64,000 nt of DNA from Segatella cerevisiae (GTDB taxonomy: Bacteria > Bacteroidota > Bacteroidia > Bacteroidales > Bacteroidaceae). A program made the translations under genes and the position numbers. This document shows, one piece after another, positions 34,594-45,810 of this stretch. Under the pieces are notes generated by a model that was not told the origin of the DNA, did not search any database, and was given only the letters and a program-made list of their open reading frames with translations. Where the stretch lies: the NCBI RefSeq assembly GCF_024054555.1, contig NZ_JAMXLY010000006.1, positions 1-64,000 on the forward strand. Reading direction: 5' to 3'. Position 1 is the first letter of the stretch, and the number at the start of each line of letters is the position of its first letter.

Positions 34594-35628
34594 ATGGACG
34601 AAGATTTCAACATCCACTCAGAAAATGAATCTTCCGCAGAAAAAGAGTTTGAAAAAGCCCTACGACCCCTGAAATTCGACGATTTCAGCGGAGAAGAGAA
34701 GGTCGTGGAAAACCTCAGAATCTTTGTCGAAGCTGCGAAATTTCGTGGAGAGCCTTTGGATCATACCTTACTTCATGGCCCCCCGGGATTGGGAAAGACG
34801 ACACTAAGCAATATCATAGCCAATGAACTCGGTGTAGGCTTCAAGGTAACCAGTGGGCCTGTATTGGACAAGCCCGGTGACTTGGCAGGTATTCTGACAT
34901 CTCTGGAGCCTAAAGACGTCCTTTTCATTGATGAGATCCATCGCCTTTCGCCTGTAGTCGAAGAATATTTATATTCTGCCATGGAGGATTACCGCATCGA
35001 TATCATGATCGACAAAGGTCCTTCGGCGCGAAGCATACAGATAGATCTGAATCCTTTCACCCTGATAGGGGCCACGACAAGAAGCGGATTGTTGTCTGCG
35101 CCATTACGCGCACGTTTCGGCATCAACCTCCACTTGGAATATTATCAACCGACGACACTGAAAAAGATTATCTTGCGTTCTGCAAATCTTCTGAAAGTAA
35201 AGATAGAGGATGATGCAGCAGAAGAAATCAGCCGCCGGTCACGGGGCACGCCTCGTATAGCTAACAGTTTGCTGCGGCGTATCCGTGACTTTGCACAAGT
35301 AAAAGGTAATGGTACCATTACCGGTGAAATCGCACGAATAGCCCTCAAGGCATTGAATATTGACAAATACGGACTCGATGAAATCGACAATAAGATTCTC
35401 ACGACCATCATAGACAAGTTTCGTGGAGGTCCGGTGGGCGTATCAACCATCGCCACGGCAATAGGAGAAGACTCAGGGACGATAGAAGACGTCTATGAGC
35501 CTTATCTTATCATGGATGGTTTCATCAAGCGTACTCCCCGAGGAAGAGTGGCAACGCTACTTGCCTATGAACATTTGGGCAGGGACTACAGAAAGGATGG
35601 CAATCCTTTTGAACAAAGCTTTTTTTAA
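34594..35628 (+). CDS. ruvB: Holliday junction branch migration ATPase RuvB
   Basis: A protein of 344 residues, normal for RuvB. Walker A GPPGLGKT is at 62-69, Walker B DEIH at 113-116, the sensor 1 region GATTRSG follows, then the arginine-finger region LRARFGI, and a winged-helix C-terminal domain ending [13 protein letters not shown]. As hexameric rings, RuvB drives branch migration of RuvA-bound Holliday junctions during recombination and repair. It is the first gene of a plus-strand set, with coaD 54 bases downstream and ybeY next. ruvA is not in the window. Confidence 0.97.
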   Translation: MDEDFNIHSENESSAEKEFEKALRPLKFDDFSGEEKVVENLRIFVEAAKFRGEPLDHTLLHGPPGLGKTTLSNIIANELGVGFKVTSGPVLDKPGDLAGILTSLEPKDVLFIDEIHRLSPVVEEYLYSAMEDYRIDIMIDKGPSARSIQIDLNPFTLIGATTRSGLLSAPLRARFGINLHLEYYQPTTLKKIILRSANLLKVKIEDDAAEEISRRSRGTPRIANSLLRRIRDFAQVKGNGTITGEIARIALKALNIDKYGLDEIDNKILTTIIDKFRGGPVGVSTIATAIGEDSGTIEDVYEPYLIMDGFIKRTPRGRVATLLAYEHLGRDYRKDGNPFEQSFF

Positions 35629-35682
35629 TGTCAGAAGAGGTCTGTATAACACCAGACAAAGTGTTTTAGAGGAATTTTTCAC

Positions 35683-36150
35683 ATGAGAAAAACGAAGAAA
35701 ACAGGATTATATACCGGGACCTTTGATCCTTTTACAACAGGGCATCAAAACATTGTGAGCCGCATATTGCCGCTCTTTGACCGGGTTGTGATAGCGGTGG
35801 CCGTCAGTAACCGCAAACATACTCAGGAAGAAATAGATGAAAGGGTCAGGAACATACAAGGTCTTTATGAAAATGAGCCTAAAGTCAAGGTCGTCTCCTA
35901 TGGAGACCTTACCATTGACTTGGCAAAGCGCGAACAAGCCAGTTATATAGTCCGTGGTGTTCGCAACATACGTGATTTCGAGTACGAGCGGGAACAAGCT
36001 GATATCAACAAACAACTTGGCGGAATAGAGACGCTCTTGCTCTTCTCTGATCCCGAACTCGGAAGCGTGAGTTCTACACTGGTCCGCGAACTGTGGTATT
36101 TCGGACATGATGCCCATGAATTCCTGCCAAAGAAGAAGGATGATAAATGA
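35683..36150 (+). CDS. coaD: Phosphopantetheine adenylyltransferase
   Basis: A protein of 155 residues. The nucleotidyltransferase motif TGTFDPFTTGH (11-21) carries the T/HxGH signature, and RGVRNIRDFEYEREQADIN plus SSTLVRELWYFGHD match CoaD. It makes dephospho-CoA from 4'-phosphopantetheine and ATP, the fourth step of CoA synthesis, in the cytoplasm. It follows ruvB by 54 bases and precedes ybeY by 43, so it is probably co-transcribed. Length and motifs are normal. Confidence 0.96.
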   Translation: MRKTKKTGLYTGTFDPFTTGHQNIVSRILPLFDRVVIAVAVSNRKHTQEEIDERVRNIQGLYENEPKVKVVSYGDLTIDLAKREQASYIVRGVRNIRDFEYEREQADINKQLGGIETLLLFSDPELGSVSSTLVRELWYFGHDAHEFLPKKKDDK

Positions 36151-36193
36151 TGAAAAACTATTTTTTCCGGAAGAATATTAAAAGAAAAACAAT

Positions 36194-36604
36194 ATGATAA
36201 GCTATCAAGCAGATGGTGTGAAAATGCCAAAATTAAGAAAGAGAGATACAACGGCCTGGATAAAGAGAGTAGCTGCAGCTCATGGACGCAAAATCGGTGA
36301 AATCGGCTATATGTTCGTGAACGACGAGAAGATGTTGGAGGCGAACAAACAATATCTGGGTCATGACTACTACACGGACATCATCACCTTCGACGATGAC
36401 GAAGATGATGTCCTCAATGGAGATATCCTCATCTCCTTAGACACGGTCAAGTCTAATGCCGAAAAATTCCATAAGAGCTATGATAACGAGTTGCACCGCG
36501 TCATTATCCATGGTATCTTACACCTCTGCGGAATCAATGACAAGGGACCTGGAGAGCGGGAGATTATGGAAGCAAATGAGAATGCCGCCTTGGAAATGCT
36601 TTAG
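36194..36604 (+). CDS. ybeY: Endoribonuclease YbeY (16S rRNA maturation)
   Basis: A protein of 136 residues. The metal site is His106 and His110 in HGILHLCG with Asp116 in place of the third His; this Asp form is common in Bacteroidota YbeY. YTDIITFD and ERE-IMEANE are also typical. It takes part in 16S rRNA 3'-end processing and ribosome quality control. It is the last gene of ruvB-coaD-ybeY. An in-frame Met at residue 11 is an alternative start, but conserved sequence begins before it. Confidence 0.93.
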   Translation: MISYQADGVKMPKLRKRDTTAWIKRVAAAHGRKIGEIGYMFVNDEKMLEANKQYLGHDYYTDIITFDDDEDDVLNGDILISLDTVKSNAEKFHKSYDNELHRVIIHGILHLCGINDKGPGEREIMEANENAALEML

Positions 36605-36939
36605 ACCGTATCACTCGTATTACAGAGTCCTGCAAAAGGGATGAAACAAAGGGCTCAATAAAGAAGACTTTAATAAGGAAATAAAAAGGAATCCCGCTTC
36701 AATTCAGTTGAAATGAAACGGGATTCCTTATCGTATGAAAAACTAGAATCATTTTTACTCAATGGTCTCGGCACGTATACCGAAAACTGATAAGACCATG
36801 ACTCTTCAAAGATGTCACGAATGACACGTAGTCTTCCGTCTTTTCACGCCAGTCTTCTCAAAAGGCAATATTAAGAGCAGAAAATCTCCGCTCGTCAGCC
36901 GACCTATTTCTGAGAAGAATCCGTTGAGATCACGCTATT
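36605..36939. other. Intergenic region between ybeY and the S41 protease
   Basis: 335 bases between convergent genes. The only clear feature is the strong hairpin at 36684-36730. No small gene with a promoter is seen. Confidence 0.6.
36684..36730 (-). terminator. Terminator of the S41 protease gene
   Basis: AAGGAATCCCG (36686-36696) and CGGGATTCCTT (36719-36729) form an 11-bp stem, with an inner TTCAA/TTGAA hairpin. On the minus strand it is followed by TTTATTTCC. It may also stop ybeY read-through. Confidence 0.7.
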
Positions 36940-38529
36940 TTAATCCTTTCCTGACAAAAGTTGCAATGCTTTTTGGACGGTATGGTTGCTTTCGTTAGTG
37001 ATCTCGAAATACTCGTTCATATCCCACAGATCACGCGCGATGAGCGCCTTTACTTGAGCGGACAATGTCGGAACAGTCTTTTGCAGTTCATCGGCGTTCT
37101 TAGGCTTTATTTTCTGTTTGGCGCCGTCTGCTACAATACTATCGATTAAATCCTGAGGAATGACGAAGTTCTTGCGGAAGTCCTCAAAAATCGGGAATTT
37201 CCTCTTCAGTTCTTTACGGTGATTATCGATATAGGAAAGCGTCTGGGTATAGATCGAGTTTCCAGCAAGGAGTTTCCGATGGAACGTGGTATATTGAAGC
37301 GTATCCAACGGTACAAAATAATCTGGCATAATACCGCCACCGCCATAGACAAGACGATGCTTGCGAAGCGTATAGTACTTCTGGGACGGATCGAAGTGTA
37401 TACTGTCACGGTTGGTAAATTCGCCGTGCTTGTAACGTTGGTCAAGGTCCATCTCGTAGTCTTTCATGTCCCCGTTCTTATACGGTTTCTGAATGCAACG
37501 GCCACTAGGCGTATAGTAATGAGCAACCGTGAGTCGGATCATACTGCCGTCAGGGAAAGGTATAGGTCTTTGCACCAAGCCTTTTCCAAAAGACCTGCGA
37601 CCTACGACAATAGCACGATCTTGATCCTGTAAGGCTCCCGTAACGATCTCTGCAGCTGATGCGGAGAGTTCATCGACAAGCACAACGATTTTCCCTTTCA
37701 GCATTTTTCCTTTGCCATTTGACCTGAACTCCTGTCTCGGAGAACGGCGTCCCTGGGTATACACGATCAGGTCGTGATCAGGCAGGAACTGCTGTGCAAT
37801 CTCTACTGCTGACTGCAGATAGCCGCCACCATTTTCCTGAAGGTCAAAGATCAAGTTCTTCATCCCTTTCTTCTGTAAGGAATCAATGGACTGTGAGATC
37901 TCTTCAGGACTGTTGATACCGAAACTCTCCAAACGGATATATCCTATTCCGGGGCGTATCATATAAGAAGCATCGACGGTCTTCAAAGGAATCCGATCCC
38001 GAGTAACGGTAAAATGGAGTTTTTGAGGGGCTCCGCGACGTACTACCGTCAAATTGACTTTAGTCCCTTTAGGACCGCGCAGACGCTTCATGATCTTGTC
38101 ACGGGCCATCTTTACACCGGCAATAGCCGTATCATTCACAGCAATAATACGATCACCGGCAACAATCCCTACCTTTTCTGAAGGTCCGTTGACTACAGGC
38201 TGAATGACAACCAACGTATCATTCATCATATTAAACTGCACCCCGATGCCATCGAAATCACCATTCAAAGGTTCATTCAATTCTTTTGTCTCTGATGGAG
38301 TAGAATAAGCAGAATGAGGGTCTAACTTATCCAGCATGCCGACGATAGCATCTTCCACCAGTTTATTTTCATCCACAGAATCGACATAGAGATTATCTAT
38401 GGCCAACTCTGCCGCACTCAGTTTCGATAACGGAGAACCTTGTTCCAAATGAATCCGGAATTGCGCAGACAAAGTTATCGCACAACTGAGGAATGTAGCC
38501 AAAACAACTACTTTCTTTTTATCAAACAT
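36940..38529 (-). CDS. S41-family C-terminal processing peptidase
   Basis: A protein of 529 residues with an N-terminal signal peptide (about 1-22). A PDZ domain covers about 92-178 (GIGVQF, PSEKVGIVAGDRIIAVN), followed by the S41 core with the probable catalytic Ser291 in DELSASAAEIV and Lys316 in RRSFGKGLVQ. These serine/lysine proteases cleave exposed C-termini of periplasmic proteins and act in envelope quality control. The gene is 82 bases downstream of the topoisomerase gene on the same strand, so read-through is possible. A terminator follows. Confidence 0.93.
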   Translation of the reverse strand: MFDKKKVVVLATFLSCAITLSAQFRIHLEQGSPLSKLSAAELAIDNLYVDSVDENKLVEDAIVGMLDKLDPHSAYSTPSETKELNEPLNGDFDGIGVQFNMMNDTLVVIQPVVNGPSEKVGIVAGDRIIAVNDTAIAGVKMARDKIMKRLRGPKGTKVNLTVVRRGAPQKLHFTVTRDRIPLKTVDASYMIRPGIGYIRLESFGINSPEEISQSIDSLQKKGMKNLIFDLQENGGGYLQSAVEIAQQFLPDHDLIVYTQGRRSPRQEFRSNGKGKMLKGKIVVLVDELSASAAEIVTGALQDQDRAIVVGRRSFGKGLVQRPIPFPDGSMIRLTVAHYYTPSGRCIQKPYKNGDMKDYEMDLDQRYKHGEFTNRDSIHFDPSQKYYTLRKHRLVYGGGGIMPDYFVPLDTLQYTTFHRKLLAGNSIYTQTLSYIDNHRKELKRKFPIFEDFRKNFVIPQDLIDSIVADGAKQKIKPKNADELQKTVPTLSAQVKALIARDLWDMNEYFEITNESNHTVQKALQLLSGKD

Positions 38530-38611
38530 GATTGTATATTATATTTATTACTCTTAACACCTATCCAAGAAACAGGTTATTCTTTCAGATCCAAGATAAG
38601 TCCAATACTGG

Positions 38612-40603
38612 TTACATGCCGGCTTTAGCCAACTGCTCACTGAGTTCCACAGCTTCGTCTTCAGGAAGGTCTTCCTCTATCACCAGATTGTCAATGATAA
38701 AGTTCTGCCTTTCCATCGTATTTTTCCCCATATAATAAGCCAGGAGTTTCTGCACCTGGTCATTCTTATGCAGTGTCACTTGCTCCAATCTCATGTCCGG
38801 ACCGATAAAATGGGCGAATTCATCAGGAGAGATCTCTCCCAAACCTTTAAACCGCGTTATCTCGGGTTCAGGTCCAAGTTCTGCGATAGCTTTACGACGC
38901 TCTTCATCAGTGTAGCAATAGTCCGTAAGGAAATCACTCTTCTTGCCGTATTTCGCTTCATAATCCTTAATGACTGCCTTGTTCTTTATCTTCATCTTCC
39001 GGTTACGTACCCGGAAAAGTGGTGTCTGAAGGACATAGACATGGCCCTTCTTGATCAATTCCGGATAGAACTGAAGAAAGAAGGTAATCATCAGCAAGCG
39101 GATGTGCATCCCGTCGACATCTGCATCGGTAGCCACAATCACTTTATTGTACCTGAGATTGTCCAGACCGTCTTCTATATTCAAAGCTGCCTGAAGCAAG
39201 TTGAATTCCTCATTCTCATAGACGACCTTCTTTGTCAGTCCGAAGCAGTTCAATGGTTTTCCACGAAGGGAAAATACAGCCTGTGTATTCACATCACGGC
39301 TTTTCGTAATGCTCCCGCTGGCAGAATCCCCCTCTGTGATGAAGATGCAACTCTCCTCTTTTCTGGGATTCTTTTGATCACTATAGTGAACACGGCAATC
39401 TCTCAATTTCCGGTTGTGGAGACTCGCTTTCTTGGCACGCTCACGCGCAAGTTTGGTAATTCCCGCCATTGACTTGCGCTCATGCTCGCTCTCTTTGATC
39501 TTGTTCTCCAGGATTTCGGCCACATCCTGATGGATATGCAGGTAATTGTCCACATGTTGCTTGATGAAATCACCTACATACTTATTGATGGATTCTCCGC
39601 CCGGAGACATCTGAGTACTGCCCAACTTGATCTTCGTCTGACTTTCAAATACGGGTTCCTCGACATTAATGGCTATTGCAGCTACAATGCCGTTACGGAT
39701 ATCCGTATAGTCATAGTTCTTATTGAAAAATTCCTTGATTGTCTTTGCGATGTGCTCCTTGAAAGCACTCTGATGGGTACCGCCCTGAGTCGTATGCTGA
39801 CCGTTTACAAAACTGTAATATTCCTCGCCATACTGATTCGTATGCGTAAAGGCTATTTCGATGTCTTCCCCTTTGATATGGATAATCGGATACAGTCCAT
39901 CTACTGTCATATTGTCCGTCAACAGATCCTCCAGTCCATTACGGCTGTGGATGCGACGTTCATTATACATGATGCTAAGGCCTGAATTCAGATAAGTATA
40001 ATTGCGGAGCATGATTTCCACGATTTCATCGTGAAAAGAATAATTCTTGAACATCGTATTGTCCGGTTCAAAAAAGATATAAGTCCCCGTTTCTTCAGCA
40101 GTAGGCTCTGTCTTGTCACTTTTCTTGACGCCTCTTTCAAAGACCAGTTCACGGACTTTTCCTTCACGGAAACTCCGGACGATAAATTTGGAACTCAAGG
40201 CATTGACCGCCTTAATGCCGACTCCGTTCAAACCCACGCTTTTTTTGAATGCACGGGTATCATACTTACCACCGGTATTCAATTTAGCCACAGCTTCTTC
40301 CAATTTTCCTTGAGGAATTCCACGGCCGTAATCGCGGACAGATACTCTCAAATTATCCTGAATATTCACTTCGATACAGTCGCCCGCATTCATCTTAAAC
40401 TCGTCTATGGAATTGTCCATGACCTCTTTAAGCAGAACGTAAATCCCATCTTCAGGCAAAGAACCATCCCCCAAGCGACCGATATACATACCGGGGCGTG
40501 TACGGACATGTTCCATATCATTCAAATGGCGGATATTAGCATCTGTATATGCCGGCGTATTCTCCGGTTGATGATCTATATCATGATAATTATCTTCTGA
40601 CAT
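38612..40603 (-). CDS. parE: DNA topoisomerase IV subunit B (type IIA, ParE/GyrB-like)
   Basis: A protein of 663 residues. The GHKL ATPase domain is seen in [36 protein letters not shown] and [15 protein letters not shown]. The transducer domain follows, and the TOPRIM domain has EGDSASGS (about 421-428) and [12 protein letters not shown]. The C-terminal region has [13 protein letters not shown]. The length and lack of a GyrB insert favour topoisomerase IV, which decatenates daughter chromosomes. Partner parC is not in the window. AGAGG 5 nt before the ATG looks like a usable Shine-Dalgarno. Confidence 0.92.
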   Translation of the reverse strand: MSEDNYHDIDHQPENTPAYTDANIRHLNDMEHVRTRPGMYIGRLGDGSLPEDGIYVLLKEVMDNSIDEFKMNAGDCIEVNIQDNLRVSVRDYGRGIPQGKLEEAVAKLNTGGKYDTRAFKKSVGLNGVGIKAVNALSSKFIVRSFREGKVRELVFERGVKKSDKTEPTAEETGTYIFFEPDNTMFKNYSFHDEIVEIMLRNYTYLNSGLSIMYNERRIHSRNGLEDLLTDNMTVDGLYPIIHIKGEDIEIAFTHTNQYGEEYYSFVNGQHTTQGGTHQSAFKEHIAKTIKEFFNKNYDYTDIRNGIVAAIAINVEEPVFESQTKIKLGSTQMSPGGESINKYVGDFIKQHVDNYLHIHQDVAEILENKIKESEHERKSMAGITKLARERAKKASLHNRKLRDCRVHYSDQKNPRKEESCIFITEGDSASGSITKSRDVNTQAVFSLRGKPLNCFGLTKKVVYENEEFNLLQAALNIEDGLDNLRYNKVIVATDADVDGMHIRLLMITFFLQFYPELIKKGHVYVLQTPLFRVRNRKMKIKNKAVIKDYEAKYGKKSDFLTDYCYTDEERRKAIAELGPEPEITRFKGLGEISPDEFAHFIGPDMRLEQVTLHKNDQVQKLLAYYMGKNTMERQNFIIDNLVIEEDLPEDEAVELSEQLAKAGM

Positions 40604-40796
40604 GTAACCTCTTTCTATCTCTTATATTTCTTACTTTTCAATACAAAAAATGTAAACCAACAAAAATGCAATCAAACAACTACAATATTCTAATTCTTAT
40701 TTCCCCTCAAACAATGTCATTCTGGGATTTCTTTACCCTCCTATACATTAACGCCTGACGGGTGGAAATATTAGGATCCGCTCCATAAAATCAATC

Positions 40797-41981
40797 CTAT
40801 TCAGATACCGTTTGCTTTTCCTGAGTCTGATTCGGAACAATGATTTTCTTAAAGCACCGGCGGCGCTTGTGATTAATCGGATTCAAAGGTTCCCATTGAC
40901 TCTGGACGCCTTCATTATGTTCCATTTCCACCTGACTTTCACCCCATTTGAAGCCATAAGCCTGATACCTGGGGATCAGATCTGCAAAGAGCAATGAGTT
41001 AGCGCCTTTCTTGCGGTACTCGGGCAGAAATCCTAAGAGAAGAAGGTCTACACCTTCTGTCTTATGCCATTTAATAGCGCGGAGCACATACCACCATCCA
41101 AAAGGAAGTAAACGCCCACGATGGCATTTCTGCATGGCTTTGGAAAGAGACGGCATCGTGATGCCAATCCCGGCAAGTTTATTATTTGCGCTCGTATCTT
41201 CAATTAAAGTGACTAAATTAAGGTCTATGAAAGGCAGGTATTCTTTAATCAATTGATTAATCTGAGCATCGCTCAATTCGGAATAACCGTAAAGGTCAGA
41301 GTAAGTTTCATTGATCAGTTCAAAGATCTTTCGTCCATATCCCCTTTTCATGACATCATCCTTGGTCAGTTTCTTGATGCGGAGGTGATAGCGTTCCTCT
41401 ACGACTCTAGCAATTTTCGTATACTTGTCGGGGATTTTTTCGGGGACCTTCAAATAATATTCCACATAATCATTATCCTTGGCAAAGCCTTCCATCTGTT
41501 CCATGTATTTGGGATAATAAGGATAGTTATAGAGTGTGGGCATCGTCCCGAGTTTGTCAAATCCCCAGGTAAGCATCCCTTCAGGGTCCATATCGGTAAA
41601 GCCTAAAGGACCTACGATTTCCGTCATACCCTTGGTTTTCCCATAATCCTCAACGGCTTTCAATAATAAACGTAAAACCTCTTTGTCATCTATAAAATCC
41701 AGCCATCCGAAACGAACAGATCTACGATTCCATTTTTTATTAGCTTTATGATTGATTATTGCTGCAATGCGTCCTACGATTTTCCCGTCTCTATAAGCCA
41801 AAAAATATTCGGCATCACAAAATTCGAAAGTGGCATTGTGTTTTTTATCCAGCGTATTGAATTCGTCACTGAATAGATTTGGAACATCATATGGATTCCC
41901 TTTATACAGGTCATAATGAAAATCTATAAAATGCTTAAGATCTCTTTTTGTTTCGACCCTTCTGATTTCTATTGCTGACAT
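40797..41981 (-). CDS. GNAT-like acyltransferase family protein
   Basis: A protein of 394 residues of a widespread Bacteroidota family annotated as GNAT N-acetyltransferase. The N-terminal half has IEIRRVETKRDLKHFIDFHY, EYFLAYRDGKIVGRIAAIINH and GPLGFTDMDPEGML. The C-terminal half has a second GNAT-like region (LAGIGITMPSL, LLLLGFLPEYRKKGANSLLF, GESQVEMEHNEGVQ). Its substrate is unknown. It has its own full-consensus promoter upstream and lies 193 bases upstream of parE on the same strand. It is cytoplasmic; no signal peptide is present. Confidence 0.85.
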   Translation of the reverse strand: MSAIEIRRVETKRDLKHFIDFHYDLYKGNPYDVPNLFSDEFNTLDKKHNATFEFCDAEYFLAYRDGKIVGRIAAIINHKANKKWNRRSVRFGWLDFIDDKEVLRLLLKAVEDYGKTKGMTEIVGPLGFTDMDPEGMLTWGFDKLGTMPTLYNYPYYPKYMEQMEGFAKDNDYVEYYLKVPEKIPDKYTKIARVVEERYHLRIKKLTKDDVMKRGYGRKIFELINETYSDLYGYSELSDAQINQLIKEYLPFIDLNLVTLIEDTSANNKLAGIGITMPSLSKAMQKCHRGRLLPFGWWYVLRAIKWHKTEGVDLLLLGFLPEYRKKGANSLLFADLIPRYQAYGFKWGESQVEMEHNEGVQSQWEPLNPINHKRRRCFKKIIVPNQTQEKQTVSE

Positions 41982-42011
41982 ATAATTAATATAAATATTG
42001 CTTTAAACTTA

Positions 42012-42043
42012 CAAAGTTAAGAAAATAAAAGGAAATGAACAAA
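42012..42043 (-). promoter_or_regulatory. Promoter of the GNAT-like gene
   Basis: On the minus strand TTTG (42043-42040), 20 nt, TAACTTTG (42019-42012): a full -33/-7 match, 31 nt before the ATG. Confidence 0.75.
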
Positions 42044-42167
42044 GCACAGGGATTTTTTTGGGAAATATTAGTGAGTTTTATACTCACAAATCGTTGTTTA
42101 TGCGCATTTTAGATTCCTGTGTGCAAAATACAAACTGTCAAATAGAAGGAAAGTGCCGAGTAAGGTT

Positions 42168-42941
42168 CTAAGGAATAGCTTTATAATATTTTCTTGCCGT
42201 TGCCCTGGAGCACCAATTGAAATGCCACCATTCTGTCGGTAATGCCCGCCATCCTGCATATCGCATGACTTTTCGCAGAAGCAGTCTGTTGGCTTCTTCC
42301 TGACGGGTAATCCTGTGATGACTGACCAGAGATGCTTCCTTGTCTATATGAGCCGCTGAGCCCATATAATCAACCTTTGTCCCCATACTGATCGTATCTC
42401 CCTTCAAATTACATAAGGACACATCTACAGCCAAGCCATAATTATGCATTCCTCCCCCATGTGCAGGATTACTTACATAGTAATATTTAGAGGTGTTTTT
42501 CACTTTATCCCACATTTTCTGTTGAATGGACATCGGACGGGCAGCGTCGAAAATGATCAAACTCAAATCTGGTCTGATGGACTTCAAATACCTTTGTGCA
42601 CGTCTGATCGCTTTGGCAGCTACAGGATGAAGATAAGCTTCTCTCAAATCGCCATAGAGTACGACTCCACAAAAATTATCGGGCCGTGAGTACATCAAGG
42701 ATACAAATATTGTCGGATCCTCGTCTTTCACGTTTACGTATCCGCGACGTGCCAATGCCTGTGCAGTTTTACTGAGAGCAGAGTGACCGGCAGATGACGA
42801 CAGTCGGATAGTCGAAACGGACTTTTTGACAGACGGCTCTTTAGCGACCCGAGGTGTAAGTTGCTGATCTGTCTTTTTCTGGGCATGGCAACATCCTATC
42901 AGACTGAAAGCCATAACCAATAAGAATCCCCACTTTTTCAT
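42168..42941 (-). CDS. M15-family D-Ala-D-Ala dipeptidase-like lipoprotein
   Basis: From ATG 42941 the protein has 257 residues. A longer frame starts at 43004 but would run through the upstream terminator, so the internal start with its lipoprotein signal (LIGC, Cys17) is chosen. The zinc site is complete: His166 and Asp173 in HNYGLAVD and Glu237-x2-His240 in EWWH. This matches VanX/DdpX-type D-alanyl-D-alanine dipeptidases. It would act in the periplasm on peptidoglycan dipeptides, in cell-wall recycling. It is probably anchored to a membrane. No resistance-gene context is present, so a wall-recycling role is favoured over glycopeptide resistance. Confidence 0.88.
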   Translation of the reverse strand: MKKWGFLLVMAFSLIGCCHAQKKTDQQLTPRVAKEPSVKKSVSTIRLSSSAGHSALSKTAQALARRGYVNVKDEDPTIFVSLMYSRPDNFCGVVLYGDLREAYLHPVAAKAIRRAQRYLKSIRPDLSLIIFDAARPMSIQQKMWDKVKNTSKYYYVSNPAHGGGMHNYGLAVDVSLCNLKGDTISMGTKVDYMGSAAHIDKEASLVSHHRITRQEEANRLLLRKVMRYAGWRALPTEWWHFNWCSRATARKYYKAIP

Positions 42942-42957
42942 ATTACTATATAGTAAA

Positions 42958-42994
42958 TACCCCCACGAAGAGCTATTCAGTCTTCGCGGGGGTA
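42958..42994 (-). terminator. Terminator of the sdhCAB operon
   Basis: TACCCCC-A-CGAAGA (42958-42971) pairs with TCTTCG-C-GGGGGTA (42981-42994), with one A/C mismatch and a 9-nt loop. It begins 24 nt after the sdhB stop. The T-tail is short (ATTTAC). Confidence 0.7.
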
Positions 42995-43018
42995 AGATAT
43001 ACAAATCCTCAAAGGAAT

Positions 43019-43774
43019 TTAATCATTCAATTTAGCTTTGATGAATTCCCGGTTCAGACGGGCAATGTTAGCTACAGTTTCATTCTTCGGACATTCAGCT
43101 TCACAGGCACGTGTATTGGTGCAGTTACCAAAGCCTAATTCCTCCATTTTGGCAACCATAGACTTCGCACGGCGAGCTGCTTCAACACGTCCCTGAGGGA
43201 GTAAGGCAAACTGGCTGATCTTCGAACTGACGAAGAGCATTGCTGAACCATTCTTGCAGGCGGCAACACAAGCGCCACAACCGATACAAGATGCACAGTC
43301 CATTGCCTCATCGGCCTTGTCTTTAGGTATAGGAATGGCATTGGCATCCTGAGCGGCACCTGTACGAACCGTAATATAACCGCCTGCTGCCATGATCTCA
43401 TCAAATGCTGACCGGTTTACCATACAATCTTTGATGACAGGAAAAGCAGCAGAGCGCCAAGGCTCCACAGTGATAGTATCTCCATCATTGAAACTGCGCA
43501 TATAGAGTTGGCATGTCGTGCCCCCTTGTGCTGGTCCATGTGGATGCCCGTTAATATACAATGAACACATACCGCAAATACCTTCCCTACAATCGTGGTC
43601 GAATACGAACGGTTCCTTATTGGCCTCTATGAGCTGTTCGTTTAAGATATCCAGCATCTCGAGGAAAGAGGTATCAGTAGGGATATCCTTCATCTGGAAG
43701 GTATCAAAATGACCTTCTGCCTGAGGTCCGTTCTGACGCCAGACCTTCAGTGTGAAATTTATATTCTTATCCAT
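43019..43774 (-). CDS. sdhB: Succinate dehydrogenase/fumarate reductase iron-sulfur subunit
   Basis: A protein of 251 residues. Cysteines for the [2Fe-2S] cluster are at 62, 67, 70 and 88 (CREGICGMC). The second motif [14 protein letters not shown] (about 160-173) and the third [12 protein letters not shown] (218-229) bind the [4Fe-4S] and [3Fe-4S] clusters. It passes electrons between the flavoprotein and the membrane cytochrome. In anaerobic Bacteroidota this complex works mainly as fumarate reductase, producing succinate. It lies 45 bases after sdhA and is last in sdhC-sdhA-sdhB. Confidence 0.95.
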   Translation of the reverse strand: MDKNINFTLKVWRQNGPQAEGHFDTFQMKDIPTDTSFLEMLDILNEQLIEANKEPFVFDHDCREGICGMCSLYINGHPHGPAQGGTTCQLYMRSFNDGDTITVEPWRSAAFPVIKDCMVNRSAFDEIMAAGGYITVRTGAAQDANAIPIPKDKADEAMDCASCIGCGACVAACKNGSAMLFVSSKISQFALLPQGRVEAARRAKSMVAKMEELGFGNCTNTRACEAECPKNETVANIARLNREFIKAKLND

Positions 43775-43819
43775 TTTAAATCTGATTTAATTGATACATC
43801 AACAATCCTGTATGAAGGA

Positions 43820-45772
43820 TTACTTCTTATAGTTACGAACCTGAACCTTGATATACTTGTAATCGAGCGGTTCCTTAAGAAGCGTAGGAGCGACATCATC
43901 CGAACCCTCGTATTTCCAGCAAGCTACATACATATAGTGTTCATCATCACGCTTAGCCTCACCTTCTTCAGTCTGGGACTCTTCGCGGAAGTGGCCACCA
44001 CAACTTTCGTTTCGGTTCAAAGCATCATAAGCAATCAATTCACCCATTGTAATGAAGTCACGAAGGTGGATAGCCTTGTCAAGTTCAACATTCAGACCTT
44101 CTTTAGATCCAGGAACACGAACATGTGCATAGAATTCTTTACGAACGTCTTTCAACATGGCAAGGGCCTTTTTCAGTCCTGCCTCATTACGAGCCATTCC
44201 GACATAATTCCACATGATATTGTAGAGTTTCCTGTGGATGAAGTCAACACTTTCATCACCTTTGATATTATAGATTCGATCGATCTCTTCCTGAACATTC
44301 TTTTCAGCTTCATCGAATTCCGGTGCATCTGTCTTAAAACGAGGAACTGAGATCTGGTCACTCAGATAGTTCTGCATTGTGTAAGGAATGACGAAATAAC
44401 CATCGCTCAATCCCTGCATCAAGGCAGAAGCACCTAAACGGTTTGCACCATGATCAGAGAAGTTGCACTCTCCTAGAGCAAACAAGCCTTTGATAGAGGT
44501 CTGCAATTCATAATCTACCCACAGACCACCCATCGTATAGTGAATGGCAGGATAGATCATCATCGGATTTTTATATGGATCTACATTGACAATACGCTTG
44601 TACATATCGAACAAGTTGCCATAACGTTGAGTGACGACATCCTTGCCTAACCGACCGATAGCCTCCTTGAAATCCAAGAAAACGGCCAGTCCTGTAGCAT
44701 TGACGCCATAGCCTTTATCTGTACGCTCTTTAGCAGCACGTGAAGCGACATCTCGTGGAACCAAATTGCCGAAGGCAGGATACCGACGCTCCAAATAGTA
44801 GTCACGGTCCTCTTCAGGAATATCCTTACCTTGGATCTCACCACTCTGGAGTTTCTTGGCATCTTCAAGTTTTTTAGGAACCCAGATACGACCATCATTA
44901 CGTAGAGACTCGGACATTAAAGTCAACTTTGACTGTTTGTTTCCATGTACAGGAATACAGGTCGGATGGATCTGGACGAAACAAGGGTTGGCGAACCAAG
45001 CTCCCTTGCGGTAGCATTGCATAGCTGCGGTACAGTTGCAGCCCATTGCATTGGTAGACAAGAAATAGGTATTGCCGTATCCGCCTGTAGCAATACAGAC
45101 AGCATGAGCAGCATAACGCTCGAGTTTACCTGTAACCAAATTTTTGGCGATGATACCCCTTGCACGGCCGTCTATGATCACCACGTCTTCCATTTCCGTA
45201 CGTGTGTGGAGTTCTACTGTTCCATTATGAACTTCCTTCATCAAGGCAGAATAAGCGCCCAACAGCAACTGCTGGCCTGTCTGACCCTTGGCATAGAAAG
45301 TACGGCTGACCTGAACGCCACCGAAAGAGCGGTTAGCCAACAGTCCACCATATTCACGTGCGAAAGGAACACCTTCTGCGACACATTGGTCAATGATATC
45401 TGCACTGACTTCAGCCAATCTGTAAACATTAGCTTCACGAGAACGATAATCTCCGCCTTTGATCGTATCGTAGAACAAACGATAGACAGAGTCTGCATCA
45501 TTCTGGTAATTCTTTGCAGCATTGATACCTCCTTGTGCTGCAATAGAGTGCGCACGACGAGGAGAATCCTGTATGCAGAAATTGATGACATGAAAGCCCT
45601 GTTCACCTAAAGAGGCGGCAGCAGATGCGCCTGCCAGTCCGGTACCCACAACGATAATATCCAACTTACGCTTGTTAGCCGGATTAACCAGTTTCTGATG
45701 AGCTTTGTAATTGGTCCATTTTTCAGCCAAAGGGCCTTCAGGAATCTTAGAATCAATCTTTATATCTGACAT
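43820..45772 (-). CDS. sdhA: Succinate dehydrogenase/fumarate reductase flavoprotein subunit
   Basis: A protein of 650 residues. FAD-binding [12 protein letters not shown] (GTGLAG at 43-48), the covalent-FAD His75 in [11 protein letters not shown], the substrate site around [12 protein letters not shown], and [15 protein letters not shown] are all intact. It is the catalytic subunit that interconverts fumarate and succinate at the cytoplasmic face. It follows the cytochrome gene by 38 bases. The form is the Bacteroidota/epsilon-type long subunit used with a single five-helix cytochrome b. Confidence 0.96.
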   Translation of the reverse strand: MSDIKIDSKIPEGPLAEKWTNYKAHQKLVNPANKRKLDIIVVGTGLAGASAAASLGEQGFHVINFCIQDSPRRAHSIAAQGGINAAKNYQNDADSVYRLFYDTIKGGDYRSREANVYRLAEVSADIIDQCVAEGVPFAREYGGLLANRSFGGVQVSRTFYAKGQTGQQLLLGAYSALMKEVHNGTVELHTRTEMEDVVIIDGRARGIIAKNLVTGKLERYAAHAVCIATGGYGNTYFLSTNAMGCNCTAAMQCYRKGAWFANPCFVQIHPTCIPVHGNKQSKLTLMSESLRNDGRIWVPKKLEDAKKLQSGEIQGKDIPEEDRDYYLERRYPAFGNLVPRDVASRAAKERTDKGYGVNATGLAVFLDFKEAIGRLGKDVVTQRYGNLFDMYKRIVNVDPYKNPMMIYPAIHYTMGGLWVDYELQTSIKGLFALGECNFSDHGANRLGASALMQGLSDGYFVIPYTMQNYLSDQISVPRFKTDAPEFDEAEKNVQEEIDRIYNIKGDESVDFIHRKLYNIMWNYVGMARNEAGLKKALAMLKDVRKEFYAHVRVPGSKEGLNVELDKAIHLRDFITMGELIAYDALNRNESCGGHFREESQTEEGEAKRDDEHYMYVACWKYEGSDDVAPTLLKEPLDYKYIKVQVRNYKK

Positions 45773-45810
45773 AATCTGATATTCTTAAAAATAATAATAT
45801 GAATCAGGAA

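Noticed and set aside
34326-34613. 95-codon minus-strand frame upstream of ruvB
   Set aside because: It overlaps the ruvB start and promoter and has no protein-like pattern.
38768-39472. 234-codon plus-strand open frame (and neighbours to 40600)
   Set aside because: Antisense to parE; no start context or recognisable domain.
42942-43004. Longer start for the M15 lipoprotein
   Set aside because: The extra 21 codons run through the sdh terminator hairpin and would bury the lipoprotein signal peptide.
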